Source of the DNA: Vibrio sp. Isolate32
GTDB lineage: Bacteria > Pseudomonadota > Gammaproteobacteria > Enterobacterales > Vibrionaceae
Assembly: GCF_022397955.1 (NCBI RefSeq)
Contig: NZ_JAKEUQ010000005.1
Coordinates: forward strand, 73,066-137,065
Direction of reading: 5' to 3'
Length of the DNA stretch: 64,000 nucleotides
Shown: in pieces, positions 51,940 to 61,602 of the stretch
How the letters are laid out: each line of letters opens with the position of its first letter
Numbering within the stretch: the stretch's first letter is position 1
Notes under the pieces: generated by a model
What the model saw: only the letters and a program-made list of their open reading frames with translations
The model's database searches: none
Told to the model about the DNA's origin: nothing
Position numbers and translations under genes: made by a program

Positions 51940-53820
51940 TTACTCCATATCACCGAGTAAGTAATCTTCATCGCTACTTACTACCGCGCCGTGCTTTAAG
52001 AAGTTCTTACCTAGAATCATGCTGTATGTGAAGCGGGAGCGATCTTGAAGGTTTACCCTCACCTCTTTCTCTAGATCTCCGAGCTTAACCTTCATTTCAA
52101 CCACAGGGCGAATGTTCGCCTTCTCGCCTTTCTTCGCTTTAATGCGCATCACATCAATCACTGGCTTGGTGAACTCTTGCTTATCGCCTTGGTTATTTTG
52201 ATAAGTAAAGGTCACCATGTCTTGGCCGTCTTTCTTGAATCGCTTGATGTTCACTGCGTTCATTGAGCTCACATCAGCACCTGTGTCTAGCTTGGCAGGG
52301 AATGTCATGCCGTTCACTTCAACCACTTCAATGTGCCCGACTTTAAACAGAGGCTCGGCTTTCAATAGGTAGTCTGAGCGCGTGTTTACGTAAACGCCCT
52401 CTTTCGCCATCTTCTTACCTAGAATGAAGTAGGCTTCTTTTTCATTGCTGTTTAGCACATCGATAGCAAACTCTTGTGTGCGAACCTTGCCAGATGCCGA
52501 GAACTCACCACTCACTACTGGGCGAGTATCGTCACCGACTTTGAGCTTTTTAATGATGGGCTTTGTGACCTTCTGCTGTTCACCATTCGCGTCAGTTAGG
52601 TAGAACTCAACGGATTCATCTTTGCCCTTGCCAACAATCTCAAAGCTGTCCACCTTCAACAAAGGCGTATTTACAGTAAAAGAAGCCACAGCCTTTAGTG
52701 GGAAGTCATCCAGTGTGATGTCCTCTTCCGGTGAGATAATCATAGGTTCACCAGATTCAGCCACATCACTAAAGCTCTCTGAACCTTCTGATAAAATATT
52801 TTCAGCACTGGTATCAATCATGAAGAGTTCACTTGCTGTGTTAGTCCCCAATCTTAGCTGAGAGCTGCTGTCTGAACGGTCACGCAGATAAACAAGCACA
52901 TCTTTAGTGGTGTTCTCATCCAGTTGAACGGGCACATAGACTAAAGGTCTCTTCTTACCGCTCACGCTTAACATACGAACCAACGGCAACGTCATCTCTT
53001 TTTGCTTGCCATCGTTGTCAAACATATCAAACGTCACTTGTTTGTTCTTTTTGTCTATGTCGATATTTTTTGCATGCAAATTACTGTAGCGGTTCTTTAA
53101 AGAGAAGGTCGCATTCATTGGCATTCCCGAGATAGAAACCACCTCTTTACGGCCAACCACAGTTGCGTTCTCTTGCTCTTGCAAATAGTCGTAACCTGCA
53201 AATACCAGCGCGTTATCCGCTAGGAAGGTTTTACCAATCAATACAGGCGCAGAGAAGTGACTTCTGTCTGTCAGGTTAACATCTGTTTTTAGCTCTTGGT
53301 CTGCGATAGTCAGAGACATTTTAATGGTCGGGCGAAGCAAAGGCGTGCTGCTGGTACGGCTGCGAATCATGCTGACACGCTCTAGTGGCGCCTCAACCAA
53401 TACCATCTCACCAGTACGTGGGTTTTGAACTTTAAAAGAGACCACAGCTTGGTATTTCGCAAAGGTGCTGCCATCCCAATCGTCGTAATCAACGTCGCTA
53501 TTGTTCAGAACATCTTCAGTCAATGCCGACATCAACTCTTTATCTTTGAGGTTCTTATAATCGGCATGTGTGCTTTTTACATGGATGTCTTCTGCATGCA
53601 TGGAAGTGGTTTCGGCACCGGTGTCGATTTTGCCAATGAAAGGAACGTCTTTAAGCCCTTGAACGCTAGAGAGGTACACATTCTCAGTACGGCCTAATAC
53701 CGCCTTACCATCGAGTTCGTAAGTCGGATTTTGTGTGGTGTGTGAAGTGTCTGTAGCCAAAGAATATTGTGAAAAAAGTAAAGTGCTTAAAAGAGTTAGA
53801 GCCAAAGGTATCTTTTTCAT
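51940..53820 (-). CDS. Retropepsin-like protein with four tandem domains (RimK-associated/zinc-protease family)
   Basis: A 626-residue exported protein. The start at 53820 gives the signal peptide MKKIPLALTLLSTLLFSQYS with cleavage near LAT; the longer frame is rejected. Four repeats are visible, each with an internal beta-rich segment and a closing line like VNLTDRSHFSAPVLIGKTFL (first) and VNLQDRSRFTYSMILGKNFL (fourth). The first and fourth keep the aspartic motif: GKIDTGAETTSMHAEDI and AKLDTGADVSSMNAVNI. The second has FSLKNRYSNLHAKNI at that point and the third lacks it. Related single-domain proteins are called putative ATP-dependent zinc proteases (COG4067). It is monocistronic. Periplasmic peptidase activity is inferred from DTG. 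Confidence 0.8.
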   Translation of the reverse strand: MKKIPLALTLLSTLLFSQYSLATDTSHTTQNPTYELDGKAVLGRTENVYLSSVQGLKDVPFIGKIDTGAETTSMHAEDIHVKSTHADYKNLKDKELMSALTEDVLNNSDVDYDDWDGSTFAKYQAVVSFKVQNPRTGEMVLVEAPLERVSMIRSRTSSTPLLRPTIKMSLTIADQELKTDVNLTDRSHFSAPVLIGKTFLADNALVFAGYDYLQEQENATVVGRKEVVSISGMPMNATFSLKNRYSNLHAKNIDIDKKNKQVTFDMFDNDGKQKEMTLPLVRMLSVSGKKRPLVYVPVQLDENTTKDVLVYLRDRSDSSSQLRLGTNTASELFMIDTSAENILSEGSESFSDVAESGEPMIISPEEDITLDDFPLKAVASFTVNTPLLKVDSFEIVGKGKDESVEFYLTDANGEQQKVTKPIIKKLKVGDDTRPVVSGEFSASGKVRTQEFAIDVLNSNEKEAYFILGKKMAKEGVYVNTRSDYLLKAEPLFKVGHIEVVEVNGMTFPAKLDTGADVSSMNAVNIKRFKKDGQDMVTFTYQNNQGDKQEFTKPVIDVMRIKAKKGEKANIRPVVEMKVKLGDLEKEVRVNLQDRSRFTYSMILGKNFLKHGAVVSSDEDYLLGDME

Positions 53821-54027
53821 TAGTTGGTCCGTTGTGATCAGTTCACTAATAATACTGGTGAAAAGACAATAAGTTCCCCCACCAGCAATGGTTCTCACAT
53901 AACGTTTACGCTATGACTTTTTCAATGACAAACCGATGACTTAGTGTCGCATTACTTCATCAATTATTGACTAACCGATACCCAATAACCTTTTGAATAC
54001 TCAGAGTTCTATTGGAGAAACGAATAC

Positions 54028-54056
54028 AAAAAAGGCCAACGACATACGTTGACCTT
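54028..54056 (-). terminator. Terminator of the M15 peptidase gene
   Basis: On the minus strand AAGGTCAACG and CGTTGGCCTT pair with one G-T and a short loop, then TTTTTT. It lies about 70 bases past the peptidase stop codon. Nothing else is seen between 53821 and 54125. Confidence 0.75.
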
Positions 54057-54125
54057 AGCGATTCAAAATACCCTTGAAGCGAGCTTAACTTGCTAAAACA
54101 CAAACGGTTCTAGATAAACATAGCA

Positions 54126-54935
54126 CTAAAAAGTGCCGACTGTTTTCTTTGCACAGATAGCGCGAGCTTTTTCTGCGCCCTCGCCTTTATTTTTATTAAA
54201 ACATTGTCGGTAAGATTCGACGTATTGCTCAAATAACACTTTGGCTTCTGGTTTGGGTTTAGAGAGCAGCTGATTGACGAACTTTCTTGATCCGACCTCG
54301 AAATGCTGAGTATCGATTGGAGAATTCCAGTCCCCTCCCCAGATCATGAAACCATGATGTGCAAACAGCTCGACCACATCTTCAGCCATGCCTCGGCGTT
54401 CAATGTCATTACGAGCGCGAAAGCGTGTTCTATTCACGTAGCTGGTTGCCGATTGCGATGGTTTTACCGTGATGGTTCCATTGCTATCAAACGCTAAGAA
54501 AGGGTTTTGAACTGGGTTGATGTCGATTGCCACACCGTATGCATGCTTCGACCAACCTCCACCACCAGTGATAGGCCGAGCATTAAACGCGCTGCTGTTA
54601 TTGGCTTCCATCGAGGCATTGTCGTCGCCGTTGAATTCACGCATTAGGCGCGCAGAATGCAGCGGGAAATTACGCTGTTTGAGTTCTAAAAAGATTTGTT
54701 CAACAGAAGGGGCGACAACATCAAGCACAATCATGTTCCCCTGCTGCATTTCGCCCTTAAAGTTAACGAAATCAAAGTCCACTTTGGATAGTCGCTCACA
54801 GCCAACGGGGGCTCCACTGTTCAATACCTTGTTCTTTTTCATCATGTCACACTGCCATTGAGAAACAGGTGCAACTTGGCCGTAACTCGCCGCACTGATC
54901 AAGGTTGCCAGCAAACCAACAATTAAACGTTTCAT
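54126..54935 (-). CDS. Exported M15-family D-Ala-D-Ala carboxypeptidase-like protein
   Basis: A 269-residue periplasmic protein. The start at 54935 gives the signal peptide MKRLIVGLLATLISAASYGQ; the longer frame to 54989 adds an extra hydrophobic stretch and is unlikely. The M15 zinc motif SKHAYGVAIDIN (S-x-H-x6-D) and the downstream QHFEV (His zinc ligand) are both present, with WGGDWNSPIDTQ between. Such enzymes trim peptidoglycan peptides. It ends with a Cys-containing, Lys-rich tail (CAKKTVGTF). Gene is monocistronic with a terminator. Exact cleavage specificity is not evident. Confidence 0.87.
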   Translation of the reverse strand: MKRLIVGLLATLISAASYGQVAPVSQWQCDMMKKNKVLNSGAPVGCERLSKVDFDFVNFKGEMQQGNMIVLDVVAPSVEQIFLELKQRNFPLHSARLMREFNGDDNASMEANNSSAFNARPITGGGGWSKHAYGVAIDINPVQNPFLAFDSNGTITVKPSQSATSYVNRTRFRARNDIERRGMAEDVVELFAHHGFMIWGGDWNSPIDTQHFEVGSRKFVNQLLSKPKPEAKVLFEQYVESYRQCFNKNKGEGAEKARAICAKKTVGTF

Positions 54936-55014
54936 ATCAAGGCTCAAAAACAGTAAGAGTAAAAAGATAGGAAGTGGAAAATAACACACTCAACCTAACA
55001 GGGCGCATACTTTG

Positions 55015-55743
55015 CTAGTGCGTTTTGTTCCAATACACGATTTCGCGAACTCGACCATTCTGATCCTTATCCGCCTTTCCACCAATCTCAGAAAGTTCAG
55101 GCAAGCACGACAATGTTGAAGCGTGATAAGCAATCAGCATCAATATAAATGCGTCATAAATATCATCTATCGCGACATCTTTACGCTTGGTATTCGAGAT
55201 TGCTAACGCCAAACCCTCACACCATTGCGGAGCGAGTTGCTGAATAATCGAAAGCCTTTCCTCTTTGCCCTCTTGAGTTCGCTTAGAAAAGGTAAGCGGT
55301 TCCCCTTTCAAAGCAGCGAACACCACCTCCGGGTGAGACTCTCTGATCGATAAATGTGGGTGATCATCGATGAGCTTATCTAACTCTCGGATTTTAGGAA
55401 CAATACCCCAAGTTTGCTTAGAGAACTTCTTACCAAGCTGCTGCACATTGGCATTACACGCCGCAATATAATCAGTTTTATAAACCGCTTCTCGACACGG
55501 AACCGGAAACACCGAAGAACCACGTTTGCTGGTTAGATAGCGCCTCGCTGCTTTGTCGCACAAGCGATCTGGAGTTTGTGCGTCACTAAAACCAATCGGC
55601 ATATCGATAAGCGCCGTTGAACCGATAAGATCACTCGCTAGCTCATCAAGTGCCTTTACTACTTTGAACACTGGCGCCTGATCATCAGAGACAATCCAAG
55701 CGATCCAGCCCGCCTTACAGCCATCAATTCCGATGTATTTCAT
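55015..55743 (-). CDS. DUF429 domain protein
   Basis: A 242-residue protein of the DUF429 family, predicted to have an RNase H-like fold. It begins MKYIGIDGCKAGWIAWIVSD, the family's typical first strand with Asp, and continues with STALIDMPIGFSD and RSDR-like CDKAARRYLTSKRGSSVFPV, then the late SHPEVVFAALKG and DDIYDAFILMLIAYHA, which carry the acidic residues expected of this fold. No experimental function is known to me. It lies in a minus-strand row with the M15 peptidase and the methyltransferase-HNH gene, with 51 bases to the latter, so it may be expressed with it. Confidence 0.85.
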   Translation of the reverse strand: MKYIGIDGCKAGWIAWIVSDDQAPVFKVVKALDELASDLIGSTALIDMPIGFSDAQTPDRLCDKAARRYLTSKRGSSVFPVPCREAVYKTDYIAACNANVQQLGKKFSKQTWGIVPKIRELDKLIDDHPHLSIRESHPEVVFAALKGEPLTFSKRTQEGKEERLSIIQQLAPQWCEGLALAISNTKRKDVAIDDIYDAFILMLIAYHASTLSCLPELSEIGGKADKDQNGRVREIVYWNKTH

Positions 55744-55794
55744 TGTTTACTCTACCGTTGTTTAAAGGATTAAATTTGCGGGTAAACGTGGCGC

Positions 55795-57507
55795 TCAATG
55801 CCACTCATTGATTAGCAGTCGACTTTTCACACCACGCACCTGCAGACCCATTGCGTCAAACACCTCTTCAAAGTCTCGACACTGTGGTGGAATATTGGGT
55901 AAAGAAAGGGCTGCTTCAGAAAAGAATTGCTGTTCAAAATGATCCGAATCACTCCACGCCAATTGCCACCATTCGAGAATACGAGGTTTAGACGCGCGAA
56001 GTTTTTCAGCGGTAGGCACTTTGTCACTTTTGCTTAAGTTCTCTTTGCTTGTGGTTGGAAAGAGGTTCCACTTATCGTTATTCGGCCAGTAAGCAAAAGG
56101 CAGACAATGATCAACGTGATACTCATTTTTTAACGATTTTCCACTCCAAACACTGACAATGTCTGCATGTTCAGCTCTAAGTTGCTCAACTCTTTTGCGT
56201 ACGTCACGAGTATCGTGGTTTCGGTCAATCCAGACTAAGCAGTCATGATAGGTCTGTAGTGAAATGTTGCGCTGTCGATTCAACTCAAAACGCTGCATCT
56301 CCATCACCCATTGATTCACGACTAGCGGCTCAATCCAAGAGTGATAGATTCTGAAACATTCCCACAAGCTTTCATCCAGTGTGAAGTAACCAAAGCTTGC
56401 TAAGAACTCACTGTCGATAACTAGTGATTCTCGACTCTTTCGTCGCTGTTGAGGTGGGAGTATCTCAAACAACTTATTCTCTTTGGAACCTTGATAAATA
56501 AAGGTCACTGGGCCCGATTTAATGGTGCTGATCGTCTGTGAAAACAACTTCTGCAGTGCTTTGGCTTCATCACCAATAAACAGCGTGCCTATCGCTAAAT
56601 CATCAGCACTGAGGTGCTTGAGCTTGTTCCAGCCATCGTCTTTTACAAACCCTAGACCTTTACTCGTGTTGCTGTTTTGCTGAATCCCAACGCCTTCTAT
56701 ATCGATATCAATGAGACGCTTAAATTGCCTAACCCAATACAGAGCAACCAAACCCACTGGTAGAGATATTTTGCCATCGGTTCGATCAAGCACAGCACCT
56801 GAATGGGCATCTGCGATTCGCAGCAAGGTTCTTAACAGAGCCAATTTGTATGTGGCCGACTTATTGTCATTCACAATAATGTGGCGCACCTTGTTTAAAT
56901 CACCCGAGCCGTCATCAGGCAAGGTCATCACTACGGTTTGCCACCAAACCTCACTGCGCTTCAAGGTGTCTTGGCTATCATCGACATGACGCACCAACAA
57001 GGCACTGTTTTTCGACAAACGCTCAAGCTCTTCAACCGAGACCTCATACCCCTCTCGATCGTCATGAAACTCTCCGTGACGTAGCGTAATCACCAACTTG
57101 CCATTTGGAGCGAGTAAGTTAGATAACTTTCTGAATGCTCGCTCGCGATATGACGGTGCAAGGTGCATCCACACAGCACTTACTAGTATCAGGTCAAAAC
57201 GCATTCCAAGGTTTTCAGTTCGACTCAAGGATGGGAGTGAATCATCCAACCATGTAACATCTGGCCCAGTATATTCTGAGCCCTGCTCACGTAATGACGC
57301 ACTGGGTTCTATCGCGATGACTTCCGCACCAGCCTTTTGCATCCATAACGCATCACGGCCACATCCCGCCCCTACATCTAGCACCTTATCGCCCTCTAAA
57401 GGCCAATAAGCTTGCCAGCTTTTATGAACAGCTTCGAAAGCAACAGAATGGTACTGCTGGCAAAGTAGGTGAGCATTTTTATCGTAAAAAGGAATCGATG
57501 AAGACAT
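55795..57507 (-). CDS. Methyltransferase-HNH nuclease fusion protein
   Basis: A 570-residue protein. The N-terminal class I methyltransferase (about 1-190) shows motif I KVLDVGAGCGRDALWM and ANPD-like LSNLLAPNGKLVITLRHGEF. A middle region of about 250 residues of unknown type follows. The C-terminus is HNH-like: NEYHVDHCLPFAYWPNNDKW and NLFPTTSKENLSKSDKVPTA, with the His-Asn-Asn pattern. The start at 57507 (MSSSIPFYDKNAHLLCQQYH) is chosen by the natural N-terminus of the domain, though no clear ribosome site is seen. A SAM enzyme joined to a DNA nuclease suggests a defence function, but the methyltransferase type is that of small-molecule enzymes. Confidence 0.78.
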   Translation of the reverse strand: MSSSIPFYDKNAHLLCQQYHSVAFEAVHKSWQAYWPLEGDKVLDVGAGCGRDALWMQKAGAEVIAIEPSASLREQGSEYTGPDVTWLDDSLPSLSRTENLGMRFDLILVSAVWMHLAPSYRERAFRKLSNLLAPNGKLVITLRHGEFHDDREGYEVSVEELERLSKNSALLVRHVDDSQDTLKRSEVWWQTVVMTLPDDGSGDLNKVRHIIVNDNKSATYKLALLRTLLRIADAHSGAVLDRTDGKISLPVGLVALYWVRQFKRLIDIDIEGVGIQQNSNTSKGLGFVKDDGWNKLKHLSADDLAIGTLFIGDEAKALQKLFSQTISTIKSGPVTFIYQGSKENKLFEILPPQQRRKSRESLVIDSEFLASFGYFTLDESLWECFRIYHSWIEPLVVNQWVMEMQRFELNRQRNISLQTYHDCLVWIDRNHDTRDVRKRVEQLRAEHADIVSVWSGKSLKNEYHVDHCLPFAYWPNNDKWNLFPTTSKENLSKSDKVPTAEKLRASKPRILEWWQLAWSDSDHFEQQFFSEAALSLPNIPPQCRDFEEVFDAMGLQVRGVKSRLLINEWH

Positions 57508-57776
57508 ATGCGCTATTGGAGTAAGGAGTCTAGCTCCATAGTAATAGTGACCTAACAAGATTACTAGCGGCACATCTCGGTTCAGCCACTCCCATCAACA
57601 TTGACCATTAGTCGCTGTTTTATATAAACATATCTCCACCAACCCATTCAGATAACAAGCGCCTAAAATCAAACTCGGTGGAAAAGTGAAACAAACCAGG
57701 TGCAAGGCGACACCCGAACAGAGATAATTGTTTTCCGTAATGTCCCCAACCTCAACACTCAGCCGATAGACGCTCA

Positions 57777-58721
57777 ATGACTCAATACTCTTACATAGAC
57801 ATCCCATTCAACCTACGCCACACCTGTTGGTTTTGTGGTGAGCCTTCTAACCACAGCGTTGAGTTTCCTAAAACCGCGTCGCTTTTTTCCAAGGTTGGTC
57901 ATGCGCCGATAGCGCTGCCAGCGTGTAAAGAGTGCTCGAGTGTCAAATATGCGAAAGACCTAACTTCGATTTGGGCGGTGCGCGACCAGATAAAACATAC
58001 GCTCATTGATAAGTATGCCAAGCACTTAGGTATTGGTGAAAACTGGACAGAGCAAGAGCTGATAGACAGTGAATTTACGGGCTCGACACTTGGTGGCTTT
58101 GGGCGCAGCGCTTGGAAGATGTATCAAATAGCCAAGCAACGAGTCGAGTATCAAGGTTGGCCTTTGTCGCTTGATAACATCGCCATTGAGGCCTACGACG
58201 AAACCAGTGGCTTTGAATTTGAAGGTACTCGTTATGCTTCAATCCACTCTTGTATCGACTATTTCACCAAGGCAGCCGGGGTAGACAAAGAACTGCTGTC
58301 TGAGCTGGTCAATATTGTTTCATCAGAAAGATTTAGCTACGCACTGAAAATTGCAAAGCTGAACAAGAATGTCTCGAATTCCAAGCGTTTGGCTATCATC
58401 GATGAGGTGCTGCTGCAAGAATCTGAACAGCAAGAGATTCTACTGGAACAGGCTAATGGAATGTTTAACCCCAATATTGAAGAAGTGTCGGTTGCTGGCT
58501 CAACGGCTCCGGTGTTTGCGATTCAATGGGCACTGGCGAACAAGGTGGAAGATTTAGCTCAGCTATGCGCGCTTGAAGATGACTATTTTGACTATTTCGA
58601 ACACCTTGGCGGCCCTGCTGCTTTCATGTCTTATAACGGTCTTCAGCTCTATTTGGAAGCTCGCCAAAACCCTGAATGGGTAGAAACATCAGACCCAAAT
58701 AAGCAATATTGGCCCTCATAA
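57777..58721 (+). CDS. Hypothetical protein with N-terminal zinc ribbon
   Basis: A 314-residue protein with CWFCGEP near residue 18 and CKEC near residue 50, likely a four-Cys zinc site reminiscent of HNH-like or ribbon proteins. The rest is acidic and helical, without signal or membrane segments (EQELIDSEFTGSTLGGFGRS; EDLAQLCALEDDYFDYFEHL). It diverges from the methyltransferase-HNH gene with about 270 bases between starts. I do not recognise a named family, and no function can be given. Confidence 0.65.
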   Translation: MTQYSYIDIPFNLRHTCWFCGEPSNHSVEFPKTASLFSKVGHAPIALPACKECSSVKYAKDLTSIWAVRDQIKHTLIDKYAKHLGIGENWTEQELIDSEFTGSTLGGFGRSAWKMYQIAKQRVEYQGWPLSLDNIAIEAYDETSGFEFEGTRYASIHSCIDYFTKAAGVDKELLSELVNIVSSERFSYALKIAKLNKNVSNSKRLAIIDEVLLQESEQQEILLEQANGMFNPNIEEVSVAGSTAPVFAIQWALANKVEDLAQLCALEDDYFDYFEHLGGPAAFMSYNGLQLYLEARQNPEWVETSDPNKQYWPS

Positions 58722-58912
58722 CCCCGTACTGGTGAACACGTGTAAGCTCGGTACGCCTGTCTGTGAGTGATTGTTAGTCATTGTTTTATATACAGATCTA
58801 AAAATAGGCCTCACACACAGTTAATTGTTGCATTTCGGTTAAATAGAGTAAAAACTTCAATTATCTAAAACTATTTAATCACTGCATCCTTGTAGTGAGT
58901 AAGGAGTCAATT

Positions 58913-59680
58913 GTGCTTGCTGTTCTTCGTATTATCTTGGCTACGGTGTTTATTATTTTCACCACGTTATTTGCTTTTGTTTACTGCTTGTTTAGCCCCA
59001 AGAACCCTAAGCATGTGTACTTTTTTTGTCGTTGGTTCAACCAATTACAGAAGATCCTTGGCGTAAAACTGGTGCAGCGTGGCCTAGAGAATGCCCCAAC
59101 GCCAAAAAAGAGCGTGTATATCTCTAACCATCAGAGTGTGTTGGATTTTGTCACCGATCCAGGAATGCTAAGGCCGCGTACTGTTTCTTTAGGAAAGCGT
59201 GATTTATTGATAGTGCCTTTCTTTGGTCTACTGTATTGGATCACGGGGAACATTCTGATCAACCGTGAAGACAAGTCGAAAGCGCGCGATACCATCAAAC
59301 AAGTGGCAGAAGCAATTCATCAGCGAGACCTTTCTGTGTGGGTTTACCCAGAGGGGACACGTAGTAAAGGCCGCGGGCTATTGCCGTTCAAAACGGGCGC
59401 TTTCCGAATGGCGATTGAGGCAGGTGTGCCTATCACCCCGATGTGCACGAGCACCACTCACAATAAAATCGACTTTAACCGACTAAACAACGGCATTGTG
59501 ATTACCGAGATGCTTGAGCCTATTGATGTATCTGGATACAAACTGAGTGACGCAAGAGAACTGGCGAATCACTGCCATGCTTTAATGGCTGAGAAGATTG
59601 CAGAGCTTGATGCCGAAGTTGCTAGATTGGAATCACAACAAAACCCAGAGCTTGATTCTGATCGTTCTTCTACGAGCTAA
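58913..59680 (+). CDS. plsC: 1-acyl-sn-glycerol-3-phosphate acyltransferase (PlsC family)
   Basis: Converts lysophosphatidic acid to phosphatidic acid in membrane phospholipid synthesis; inner-membrane bound. The start is GTG at 58913, six bases after a perfect AAGGAG; the earlier in-frame GTG at 58895 would include that site. An N-terminal hydrophobic segment (LAVLRIILATVFIIFTTLFA) is followed by the catalytic SNHQSVLD (HX4D), FFGLLYWITGNILINRED, YPEGTRSKGRGLLPFKTGAF and VPITPM blocks, all four acyltransferase motifs. The 255-residue length is normal. Several vibrios carry a second PlsC-type gene, so it may be a paralogue. Confidence 0.93.
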   Translation: MLAVLRIILATVFIIFTTLFAFVYCLFSPKNPKHVYFFCRWFNQLQKILGVKLVQRGLENAPTPKKSVYISNHQSVLDFVTDPGMLRPRTVSLGKRDLLIVPFFGLLYWITGNILINREDKSKARDTIKQVAEAIHQRDLSVWVYPEGTRSKGRGLLPFKTGAFRMAIEAGVPITPMCTSTTHNKIDFNRLNNGIVITEMLEPIDVSGYKLSDARELANHCHALMAEKIAELDAEVARLESQQNPELDSDRSSTS

Positions 59681-59822
59681 CTCTCAGCGAAAACATTGAG
59701 TTAACGCTCAATTACCGAAAAAGAGACCTTACGATCGCAACTCTCATTGTTCTTGTTTTACTTGCCGACGGTTATCCGCAAAATAAAACGCGGGAAACGG
59801 CATAGAGCAATGGGAGTAAACG

Positions 59823-60550
59823 ATGGAAGTGATTCACCATGGCGGTAAACATACGGTCACAGGATCTTGTCACGAGCTAAGAGATTCCGGCCAAGCCGTG
59901 CTCATCGATTGTGGCTTGTTTCAAGGCAAAGAGGTTCAAGGTAGAGACAATCGCCCTCTTGATATCGATTTCGAAACATCCCACCTCAATGCCCTACTGT
60001 TAACTCATACTCACATAGACCATATCGGGCGACTGCCTTGGTTGCTCGCCACCGGGTTCAACCAACCGATTTATTGCACTCAAGCCACCGCTGAACTGGC
60101 TCCTTTGATGATTGAAGATGGCCTAAAGCTGCAAGGGCTTAGCCATAAACAAGCAAAGCTAATACTGAAAAAACTCCACTCATTGATTGTTCCCAAGCCT
60201 TATGGAGAGTGGTTTCCTATCGCCGCTAAACAGCAAAATAACGGAAAGGATCATAGTAGGCCAAATAGTCTGTATGCTCGTTTTCAACCAGCTGGGCATA
60301 TCTTGGGTTCTGCCTATATCGAGATAAAGTTACCCAATCAACAAGTGGTGGTGTTTTCAGGAGACTTAGGGCCAAGTAATACACCATTACTGCCCGATCC
60401 TATGCCTCCTCAGCAGGCCGACTATCTGTTTATCGAATCAACCTATGGCACTAGCACACACGATGATATTGCGACACGAGCCGAGCGCCTTAAAGCGATC
60501 ATTGATCGTTCGCTACTTGATGGTGGTGTCATCTTGATCCCGGCATTCAG
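59823..60550 (+). pseudogene. MBL-fold beta-CASP RNA/DNA-processing hydrolase, cut by an IS
   Basis: Only the first 242 residues or so of a metallo-beta-lactamase-fold protein remain. The motifs are HGGKHTVTGSCHEL, the metal site LTHTHIDHIGRLPW (HxHxDH), the later His in AGHILGSAYIEI and the Asp in VVFSGDLGPSN; beta-CASP proteins normally continue another 200 residues. The frame breaks at GVILIPAF where the IS6-type terminal repeat begins (60551); the frame running on to 60701 is IS sequence. The expected C-terminal part is not found on the other side of the IS, so the gene is lost, not just interrupted. Confidence 0.88.
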
Positions 60551-61408
60551 GGGCTTGTTGCAAAAACCTCACGAGCCGCCAGACTTTAACTATGATTCAT
60601 CACTGAGCAATACGTTATGGTCAAGTCTGAATTCAAATGGCGACATTTCACCCCCGAACTTATCTTATGGTGTGTCCGTTGGTATGGCACTACCGCAATG
60701 AGCTATGCAAACCTCAGTGATATGTTGTCCGAACGAGGTGTCTTCGTTAATCGCTCCACGATTTATCGTTGGTTCATTCACTACGGGCCTATCCTACATA
60801 AGAAGTTACGCCGTTATCAATTCACTCGTATTGACACCTCCTGGCAGCTTGATGAAACTTACGTCAAGGTGAAAGGCAAATGGCATTATCTCTACCGAGC
60901 CATCAATAAACGTGGGGAAACCCTGGATTTCTTTTTCTCTCGTAAACGCAATAAAGAGGCGGCTTATCAATTCCTAAAACGCTGCTTACGCCGCTATAAA
61001 ACATCCTTTCATCCCCAAACGTTGAATACTGATAAACATTCGTCTTATGGTAACGCCATTGCTCGCCTCAAGCGTGAAGGCCGTTTACGGCAAGATGTAG
61101 AACATCGGCAAGTGAAATATCTCAACAATGGCATTGAATCTGACCACGCCCCGATTAAAAAGCTTATCGAAGCCACAGGTGGATTCAAGGTGCGAAAGCG
61201 GGCCTGGTCAACGATTCAAGGTTTTGAAGGGATCCGGATGTTGAATAAAGGCCAGTTTGATTTTTGGTTACGTCGCGATGAGCCAAAACTGAGGGTGCAG
61301 GAGAGATCCGCCTTCCTCAATGAACTCTTCAATATATTTGGAATTTACGCATGAAAAAGGTGCTCAAATAGGCACCTCAGAAACATCTTCCATTTTTGCA
61401 ACAAGCCC
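60551..61408 (+). mobile_element. IS6-family insertion sequence
   Basis: An 858-bp element. The terminal inverted repeats are GGGCTTGTTGCAAAAA (60551-60566) and TTTTTGCAACAAGCCC (61393-61408), perfect to each other and of the GG...TGTTGCAAA type seen in IS6/IS26. It encodes one transposase. The flanks GCATTCAG (left) and ATATTTTC (right) do not match, so no 8-bp target duplication exists, and the right flank is unrelated DNA. This is typical of replicative cointegration or adjacent deletion by IS6 elements. Confidence 0.93.
60617..61354 (+). CDS. IS6-family transposase
   Basis: A 245-residue DDE transposase. The N-terminal DNA-binding region starts MVKSEFKWRHFTPELILWCV and includes ERGVFVNRSTIYRWFIHYGP. 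The catalytic Asp is in SWQLDETYVKVKGKWHYLYR, the second Asp in TLNTDKHSSYGNAI, and the Glu in NNGIESDHAPIKKL. Length and all motifs match active IS6 members, so it looks functional. It fits in the inverted repeats with 66 bases before its start. The element is replicative and may have made the deletion or fusion at this locus. Confidence 0.95.
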   Translation: MVKSEFKWRHFTPELILWCVRWYGTTAMSYANLSDMLSERGVFVNRSTIYRWFIHYGPILHKKLRRYQFTRIDTSWQLDETYVKVKGKWHYLYRAINKRGETLDFFFSRKRNKEAAYQFLKRCLRRYKTSFHPQTLNTDKHSSYGNAIARLKREGRLRQDVEHRQVKYLNNGIESDHAPIKKLIEATGGFKVRKRAWSTIQGFEGIRMLNKGQFDFWLRRDEPKLRVQERSAFLNELFNIFGIYA

Positions 61409-61602
61409 ATATTTTCTAAATCATTCAATTCGAACAATAAGATCATGTTTCCAACCTGCAAGAGGTATGAAGTGGCAAAGCAATGCATAGGCAAGCCTCA
61501 ATTGGCGGGTTATAAATATTATTGTGCGGATAATTGATATTTTGCGTTGAATCTGCAGTGTTAACCTTTGTCCCTTCAACGACAAGGAGGGGTAAGTGAC
61601 CT

